From positions 1,426,001 through 1,490,000 of the forward strand of contig OZ244173.1 in the NCBI GenBank assembly GCA_965216515.1: a stretch of 64,000 bases of DNA, read 5' to 3'. Below are positions 59,112 through 64,000 of the stretch, piece by piece. The notes beneath the pieces are model-generated. The model had not been told where the DNA came from. It saw only the letters and a program-made list of their open reading frames with translations, and ran no database searches. A program made the position numbers and the translations under genes. Origin of the DNA: CAXMRP01 sp965216515 (GTDB taxonomy: Bacteria > Pseudomonadota > Alphaproteobacteria > Rhizobiales > Afifellaceae). How positions within the stretch are numbered: the first letter of the stretch is position 1; each line of letters opens with the position of its first letter.

Positions 59112-59951
59112 GTGGCATTCGCTCGCTCCAGAACCATCCCCTTGCGCTACATTCTACTCGCGGTGTGGTCGGTCCTCATCGTGATCTTCATCGTCACACC
59201 GCTGGTTATCATCGTACTCAACTCCTTCTCCAGCGTGGCCTACAACATCTTCCCGCCGGAAGGCTATTCCCTGCGCTGGTATCAGAACCTGGCGAGTCAG
59301 TCGGAATTCTATTTGGCGGCGTTGCGGTCGGTCGTGCTGGCGGCGCTGACCACGGTGCTGGCGCTCATAGCCGGCACCATGGCAGCCTACGCTCTGGTGC
59401 GCTACAAACTGCCGGCGATCAATCTGCTCCGGGCCTTCTTGTTTTCACCGATTGTGCTGCCGCACATCGTGATCGGCGTCGCCGTGTTTATGTTTTTCGT
59501 GCAGATCGGCACGCTCAGCAGCTACTCCAGCCTTTTGCTGACCCACACCCTGGTCAGCATGCCCTTCGTCATCGCGATCGTTGCAGCCTCGCTCGTGAAT
59601 TTCGATTGGACGGTGCAGGAAGCGGCGATGGACCTGGGCGCCGGACCGGTCCGGACGTTCTTTCGCGTGGTTCTGCCGGAAATCTCGGTCAGCATGACCA
59701 TCGCCGGCGTCATCGCCTTCATGATATCCTTCGACCAGGTGGAAACGACCTTGTTCCTCGTCAGGCCGGGCAGCAACACCTTGCCGATCGAGATGTTCCT
59801 CTATCTGCAAAAATGGCAGGATCCCACCATCGCCGCGCTCTCCGCCGTGCTCATCCTCTTCTCCGTTGTTCTGGTTACGCTCCTGAGCCGCCTGATGCGC
59901 AACCGCCGCGCGGCGCAGGATTTCATGACCGGCATGACCGACAGCCATTAG
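59112..59951 (+). CDS. ABC transporter permease, PotC type
   Basis: A 279-aa permease starting with GTG. Helices include YILLAVWSVLIVIFIVTPLVIIVLNSF, with the EAA loop VQEAAMDLGAGPVRTFFRVVLPEI. The GTG at 59112 is chosen because it follows the potB-type stop by 2 bases and gives the family start; the open frame extends further upstream through the other permease. End of the operon. Confidence 0.92.
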   Translation: MAFARSRTIPLRYILLAVWSVLIVIFIVTPLVIIVLNSFSSVAYNIFPPEGYSLRWYQNLASQSEFYLAALRSVVLAALTTVLALIAGTMAAYALVRYKLPAINLLRAFLFSPIVLPHIVIGVAVFMFFVQIGTLSSYSSLLLTHTLVSMPFVIAIVAASLVNFDWTVQEAAMDLGAGPVRTFFRVVLPEISVSMTIAGVIAFMISFDQVETTLFLVRPGSNTLPIEMFLYLQKWQDPTIAALSAVLILFSVVLVTLLSRLMRNRRAAQDFMTGMTDSH

Positions 59952-60336
59952 CCGCCCAAGGTCACGCCCGATCGTAGCGACATCGGCGGTCCGTGCAGGA
60001 TGGACAGGCCGGACATCAGCAAAAGCAACCCGCTTCCACGTTTGATGTGCTGTTTGTGTCCCGGTCCGCATCGACGGCCACAGCGCCTGCACGCACCATG
60101 GGGAGCACCACAGCGCCAGAAAATACCACGCAGAAGGATATAATTATTCTTGAATCTCTCATATCAATACTTCAACACAGCGAACAAATTAACGTATTAC
60201 TGAGAAGGCAATATCGACACGATCGGAATTCATTTGCGCTCGGCACGCGTTGATTGATCCCCAACCAGTCGGCAAGCGCTTCGCCGATGGTCGTATTCCT
60301 GCGACCGGCAGTCCCCATGGCGACATTTTGCCTTAA
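59952..60336. other. Non-coding gap between convergent units
   Basis: About 385 bases, AT-rich around 60120-60200. No recognisable gene, RNA or terminator. A short minus-strand frame starting at 60317 (MGTAGRRNTTIGEALADW) was noted but has no family match. Confidence 0.5.
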
Positions 60337-61092
60337 CTACAGGCAGGCGGTAATTCCGCCGTCAACGTAAAGCGTATGGCCGTTCACGAAGGAAGAGGCA
60401 TCGGATGCCAGGAAAATGCAGGCGCCGACGAGTTCTTCGACCTTGCCCCACCGGCCGGCCGGTGTCCGCTTTTCCAACCAGGCGCTGAATTCCGGATCAG
60501 AGACCAGAGCGGCGTTTAGCGGCGTGTCGAAGTAACCCGGTGCGATGGCGTTGCACTGGAGGCCGTATCGTGCCCAGTCGGTCGCCATACCCTTTGTCAG
60601 ACTGGCAACGGCGCCTTTTGTTGCCGTGTAAGGCGCGATTGAAGGACGGGCGAGCACCGACTGAACCGAGGCGATGTTTATGATCTTGCCCCGTCGACGC
60701 GCGATCATGTGTCTGGCGACGGCCTGCCCGACATGGAACACCGACGATATGTTTGTTTGCACAAGCCGTTCGAATGCATCGGCGGGAAAGTCCTCCAACG
60801 ATGCGCGGTGCTGCATCCCGGCATTGTTGACGCAAATCTCAATCCCGCCGATGTCAGCTTCATACCGGTCGATCGCGTCGCCGGCCGCGCGGTGGTCTGT
60901 GACGTCAAAAGGCAGCGTATGAACCATGGCGCCCAGAGACAGGAGCTCATCAGCGGCCGCCCCCAGCTTGTCCCGGTTCCGGCCGTTTAGAACGATAACC
61001 GCGCCGGCCTCGGCCAGGCCTTTGGCCAGGGCAAATCCGATTCCCTGTGAAGAGCCCGTAATGAGCGCTGTTCTTCCGGTGAGATCAAACAT
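60337..61092 (-). CDS. SDR-family oxidoreductase, gluconate 5-dehydrogenase (IdnO)-like
   Basis: A 251-aa SDR with TGSSQGIGFALAKGLAEAGAVIVLNGRN, NNAGMQHRASLEDFP, catalytic Ser in NIASVQSVLARPSIAPYTATKGAVASLTKGMATDWARYGLQCNAIAPGYFDTPL. The ending KRTPAGRWGKVEELVGACIFLASDASSFVNGHTLYVDGG is strikingly like IdnO/Ga5DH. It probably interconverts gluconate and 5-ketogluconate or a similar sugar-acid pair. No partner gene is adjacent. Confidence 0.88.
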   Translation of the reverse strand: MFDLTGRTALITGSSQGIGFALAKGLAEAGAVIVLNGRNRDKLGAAADELLSLGAMVHTLPFDVTDHRAAGDAIDRYEADIGGIEICVNNAGMQHRASLEDFPADAFERLVQTNISSVFHVGQAVARHMIARRRGKIINIASVQSVLARPSIAPYTATKGAVASLTKGMATDWARYGLQCNAIAPGYFDTPLNAALVSDPEFSAWLEKRTPAGRWGKVEELVGACIFLASDASSFVNGHTLYVDGGITACL

Positions 61093-61355
61093 GGGTCGTC
61101 AGACGCCTGGATTGGTGTGAGGCCGCCATGGTCATGACGGGCCTTGTGATATCGACGACATGTCTACACAAATGGGCAGCGCGACCAATCACCTTCGGCA
61201 ATCGGCGCAAATGCCCGATCAATTCCCCGGTTCGACGCAGCCGATCTCACGCCCGATCTTGTGCAAGACCGTGTGCGATCAGGGAAAACAATGATGACAA
61301 GCGGCAACGGCGCGGCGCAAATATTGGACACGGATCGGACGTTGCCACCGGAAAT

Positions 61356-61431
61356 TGGCGCTCCCTAGGGGACTCGAACCCCTGTTTCCGCCGTGAGAGG
61401 GCGGCGTCCTAGACCGCTAGACGAAGGGAGC
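61356..61431 (-). tRNA. tRNA-Glu (CTC anticodon)
   Basis: A 76-nt cloverleaf including CCA: acceptor GCTCCCT/AGGGAGC, anticodon arm CCGCC-CTCTCAC-GGCGG giving CTC, and T-arm AGGGGTTCGAGTCCCCT. No second tRNA is seen nearby. Confidence 0.95.
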
Positions 61432-62061
61432 GGCGCAACCGGGTGCATATAGACCCTGCCCGGCCATCCAGCAAGGGCGCAGCCGGCCGCCGGACCGGCG
61501 TTCTTCGTTGCGGCGGGAGATCGACCGGGATCGATGGGCCGGCAGAACACATGCCACGCACCGCCCCGGTTCGGCCATACTGCCAAAATCGCGGCCAGCC
61601 AGAAACAACAAGGGCCGGTGGGGTGAACCACCAGCCCTTGCTTGTGGTACCGTTCCGTCACCCTTTCGGGCATCGAACCGGCCACCTGAACCAGACCTGA
61701 CCAAAGTCTCAAGATGCTTCGCCGAAGCGCCACATCTCATTCCAACGGCCCGTTCCGGTCCTGTCGTCAGCCGCCTCCGCCGTATCTCCGGGTCCGCCCC
61801 GACTTGCGCCGGGTCATCACCGGCCATCCGGCTTTCGCAGTTCTTGAAGTTCGGCGGTGAGACCGATCTCCAATCGACAGGTGAGAGTATTGCGCGAATT
61901 TTTCAGGGCTGCAAATTGGCCCGGTGGATGAAAGTGACTATCGGGGAAAACCCCGAAATGCCCAGCTGAGCCGAGGTGCAGCCTCAAGATTTTGCACCAG
62001 CGAAATCAACACGTTATGCCGGCCCGTCCCGGTTCCAACGATATCGGCCGCTCCGCGATCC
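61432..62061. other. 630-base gap with a strong hairpin and no gene
   Basis: Frames on both strands lack domains. A 13-bp inverted repeat with one mismatch lies at 61609-61640: CAAGGGCCGGTGG and CCACCAGCCCTTG around a 6-base loop. No T-run follows. A small RNA or processing element is possible but unproven. Confidence 0.45.
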
Positions 62062-62460
62062 TTATTCGAACACCAAGGCCCTGCGAGCCAGAACCTGGCC
62101 CGACGCGAGATCGACCACGATTATTTCTTCACCGCCGCCGGCAAGCGATATCCGCACGAGCATGCGGGTTCCGTCCAGATCTGTTTGGAGCACCTTTGCA
62201 CCCGCCGGCAGATAGACCGGTTGTGTGGCCGATTGGGCTGTTGCAAGCGCGGCGGCGGCGCCGGTATCCGCCGATCCATCCGCTTCATCATCGGAGATCT
62301 TGTAGACAATGGCCGCGAACACCGCGATAAGCCCCAGAACCATGACCCCGATGGAGCCGACCATAAGCCGCGCCAGCTTGCGCCGAACACGTTCCACCGC
62401 CGGATCGAGCGGCGGTTCGTCGTCGTCAGTCTGCTGAATTCGGGAAACGGGATCGGCCAT
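62062..62460 (-). CDS. Single-pass membrane protein (DUF6476-like)
   Basis: A 132-aa protein: charged N-terminus (PPLDPAVERVRRKLARLM), one membrane helix (VGSIGVMVLGLIAVFAAIVYKI), and a beta-rich extracytoplasmic part (VLQTDLDGTRMLVRISLAGGGEEIIVVDLASGQVLARRAL). Small proteins of this kind are often encoded divergently from rluD-like genes in Rhizobiales. Its start codon overlaps the divergent one in CCATGG. Confidence 0.75.
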   Translation of the reverse strand: MADPVSRIQQTDDDEPPLDPAVERVRRKLARLMVGSIGVMVLGLIAVFAAIVYKISDDEADGSADTGAAAALATAQSATQPVYLPAGAKVLQTDLDGTRMLVRISLAGGGEEIIVVDLASGQVLARRALVFE

Positions 62461-63487
62461 GGCCCACGACGATATCCAGGTAACGGTCTATCAGGTTGCG
62501 CCGGACGAAGCCGGCCAGCGGCTCGACGCATTTCTCGCCGGTCGCGAACCGCAGATATCACGCAACAGATTTAAGGCGCTGATCAAATCCGGCCACGTCG
62601 TCGGCGGCGGCCGGAACCTAGTGGAGCCCAACAGCCGGGTCAATCCGGGTGATCGCTACGAGGTCACCATGCCCGCGCCCGAAGCGCCGGAGCCGGAGCC
62701 GGAAGATATACCCCTCACCGTCGTCCATGAGGACGCGGACCTGATCGTCATCGACAAACCCGCGGGCCTTGTGGTGCACCCGGCGGCCGGCAACTGGACC
62801 GGCACTCTCGTCAACGCCCTGATCCATCATTGCGGGCAAAGCCTGTCGGGGATCGGCGGCGTGCGTCGCCCCGGTATCGTTCATCGCCTCGACAAAGACA
62901 CGACGGGCCTGCTGGTGGTGGCCAAGAACGATCTCGCCCATCGCGGCCTTGCCGGACAGTTTGCAGACCGCGGCCGATCCGGGGACCTGGAGCGCACCTA
63001 CACGGCGCTCGTCTGGGGCGCTCCGCCGCGGCCCTACGGCACGATCGAGGGCGCGATCGGTCGCGATCCCCACAACCGGCAGAAGCGGGCCATCGTGGCA
63101 TCCGGCGGCAAGCCTGCGGTTACGCATTATCGGACTCAGAAGGCATTCGCGGCGGCGCAAGCCGGCAGCGGAGAGACCTTGCGGCGGGAGATTATCGCAG
63201 CCTGCGTGTCCTGCCGGCTCCAAACCGGGCGCACGCACCAGATCCGGGTTCACATGGCCGCCCTCGGCAATCCCCTGATCGGCGACCGCCTCTACGGCGC
63301 CGGCTTTCAAACCAAAACATCAAAGGTTTCTGCTGCCGTGGCTGCGGCCCTGAAAAAACTGCATCGCCAGGCGCTCCACGCATCCACACTTGGATTCCGG
63401 CATCCCGTCAAAGGGGATAAAATGCGATTTGAGAGTGAGTTACCGCTTGATATGAAGAATTTGATTGAGAGGATGCAGGCGGCATAG
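62459..63487 (+). CDS. rluD: RluA/RluD-family pseudouridine synthase
   Basis: A 342-aa RNA pseudouridine synthase. An N-terminal S4 domain (GQRLDAFLAGREPQISRNRFKALIKSGHVVGGGR) precedes the catalytic domain with RPGIVHRLDKDTTGLLVVAKND, carrying the catalytic Asp in HRLDKDT. Further motifs are VLEDADLIVIDKPAGLVVHPAAGN-like (HEDADLIVIDKPAGLVVHP) and LQTGRTHQIRVHMAALGNPLIGD. By size and type it fits RluD, which modifies the 23S rRNA helix-69 loop. rpoH follows. Confidence 0.9.
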   Translation: MAHDDIQVTVYQVAPDEAGQRLDAFLAGREPQISRNRFKALIKSGHVVGGGRNLVEPNSRVNPGDRYEVTMPAPEAPEPEPEDIPLTVVHEDADLIVIDKPAGLVVHPAAGNWTGTLVNALIHHCGQSLSGIGGVRRPGIVHRLDKDTTGLLVVAKNDLAHRGLAGQFADRGRSGDLERTYTALVWGAPPRPYGTIEGAIGRDPHNRQKRAIVASGGKPAVTHYRTQKAFAAAQAGSGETLRREIIAACVSCRLQTGRTHQIRVHMAALGNPLIGDRLYGAGFQTKTSKVSAAVAAALKKLHRQALHASTLGFRHPVKGDKMRFESELPLDMKNLIERMQAA

Positions 63488-63640
63488 GATTGCGCCCTGG
63501 GGCCAACCCTACCGATCATTAAGGTGAAAATTCACGCATTGGACCCTATATGGGACATATCGGCGGGGCGAGCGCTGCGATTCCATGCGCAGATTCCGCA
63601 TTTCCCGATGGATTTGAAATCGCGTTCAAAAGGCCCTTCC

Positions 63641-63672
63641 AGAGGCCCCGTTTCAGAGGCCCCGTTCCAGAG
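63641..63672. repeat. Short tandem repeats in the rpoH leader
   Basis: Near-identical 14-bp units (GGCCCCGTTTCAGA, GGCCCCGTTCCAGA) follow one another, with a shorter related piece (GGCCCTTCCAGA) before them, ending 10 bases ahead of the rpoH ATG. Confidence 0.7.
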
Positions 63673-63681
63673 GATTGAACC

Positions 63682-64000
63682 ATGGCGCAAGGCAATATTC
63701 CGGTAGTCTCCTCCGCAGAGGGCGGCCTCTCCCGCTATCTGGACGAGATTCGCAAATTCCCGATGTTGCAGCCGGAAGAAGAATATGTGCTGGCCAAGCG
63801 ATACCACGAGCACGACGACCGCGACGCGGCCCACAGGCTGGTAACCAGCCATCTGCGGCTGGTGGCCAAGATCGCGATGGGTTATCGCGGCTACGGCCTG
63901 CCGATCGGCGAAGTCATTTCGGAAGGCAATGTCGGTCTCATGCAGGCCGTCAAGCGCTTCGACCCGGAAAAGGGATTTCGTCTGGCAACCTACGCCATGT
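63682..64000 (+). CDS. rpoH: Heat-shock sigma factor RpoH (partial, N-terminal part)
   Basis: The first 106 residues of sigma-32: MAQGNIPVVSSAEGGLSRYL, then region 1.2/2 with FPMLQPEEEYVLAKRYHEHDDRDAAHRLVTSHLRLVAKIAMGYRGYGLPIGEVISEGNVGLMQAVKRFDPEKGFRLATYAM. The RpoH box region lies beyond the right edge. Position after the rluD-like gene is the usual order in Rhizobiales. Confidence 0.95.
   Translation, partial: MAQGNIPVVSSAEGGLSRYLDEIRKFPMLQPEEEYVLAKRYHEHDDRDAAHRLVTSHLRLVAKIAMGYRGYGLPIGEVISEGNVGLMQAVKRFDPEKGFRLATYAM

Noticed and set aside
59993..60253. 86-codon plus-strand open frame
   Set aside because: No family motif or ribosome-binding site, and a composition shift in the middle; treated as non-coding.
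1..64000. CRISPR array, complete prophage, complete insertion sequence or rRNA operon
   Set aside because: No regularly spaced repeats, phage structural genes, intact transposase or rRNA-like sequence were recognised in the window.

Overview
The window looks like a chromosome segment of a GC-rich alphaproteobacterium of the Hyphomicrobiales (Rhizobiales) type. The main evidence is the cell-cycle set sciP, fliJ, ctrA, a single-domain receiver, chpT and an EipA/DUF1134 gene (about 41-47.3 kb), together with the rluD-like gene followed by rpoH at the right end. Most genes are densely packed, often with 4-base ATGA overlaps. The window carries many periplasmic-binding-protein transporters for organic and sugar acids, as in soil, plant-associated or marine members of this group. 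The species cannot be named from the sequence alone.

Layout. 0-3 kb: end of a sugar ABC transporter operon, a TIGR00725 (SLOG-fold) gene and a divergent DeoR regulator. 3.3-5.3 kb: a histidine-phosphatase-like gene and a stand-alone B12-dependent methionine synthase activation-domain gene. 5.3-12.1 kb: one leftward operon, tctC-tctB-tctA (tripartite tricarboxylate transporter), an enolase-superfamily sugar-acid dehydratase, a DapA-like aldolase, a GntR/FCD regulator and a PdxA-like dehydrogenase. It is probably a sugar-acid uptake and breakdown system with an UxuR-like operator over its promoter. 12.5-23.1 kb: a second catabolic block with TRAP transporter dctPQM, an unrecognised 364-aa protein, two malate/L-lactate-dehydrogenase-family enzymes, RidA, a DadA-like FAD oxidase, a D-2-hydroxyacid dehydrogenase and a GntR/FCD regulator. 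The same 8-bp palindrome, TCRTAYGA, sits in three promoter regions of this block and probably marks one regulon. 23.1-24.6 kb is AT-rich and poorly coding, with a possible transposase relic and a small membrane protein. 25-26.6 kb: dgoK-dgoA.

26.9-29.7 kb: rhodanese, cysK, a YgjV-like membrane protein and a divergent TetR regulator with clear operators. 30.2-32.6 kb: a creatininase-like amidohydrolase translationally coupled to a TIM-barrel glycosidase-like protein. 33-34.3 kb: an ECF sigma factor between a one-helix membrane protein and a small secreted protein. 34.47-36.27 kb: a 1.7-kb island remnant bounded by an intact tRNA-Met gene and a degenerate copy of its 3' part, holding a HsdR C-terminal fragment and a membrane protein. 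36.8-40.8 kb: a 2-hydroxyacid dehydrogenase, an SDR, a DUF2461 protein and mnmA. 41-47.3 kb: the CtrA module, with candidate CtrA boxes and GANTC sites.

47.5-50.8 kb: a coiled-coil membrane protein, an SDR and a GT2 glycosyltransferase. 51-60 kb: a PanE-like reductase, an Lrp/AsnC regulator and a divergent spermidine/putrescine-type ABC operon that also encodes an M28-like protein lacking the Glu-Glu active-site pair, an SDR and a NIPSNAP protein. 60.3-64 kb: an IdnO-like SDR, tRNA-Glu, a one-helix membrane protein whose start codon overlaps that of the divergent rluD-like gene, and the 5' end of rpoH. All family calls come from reading motifs; no database search was run.
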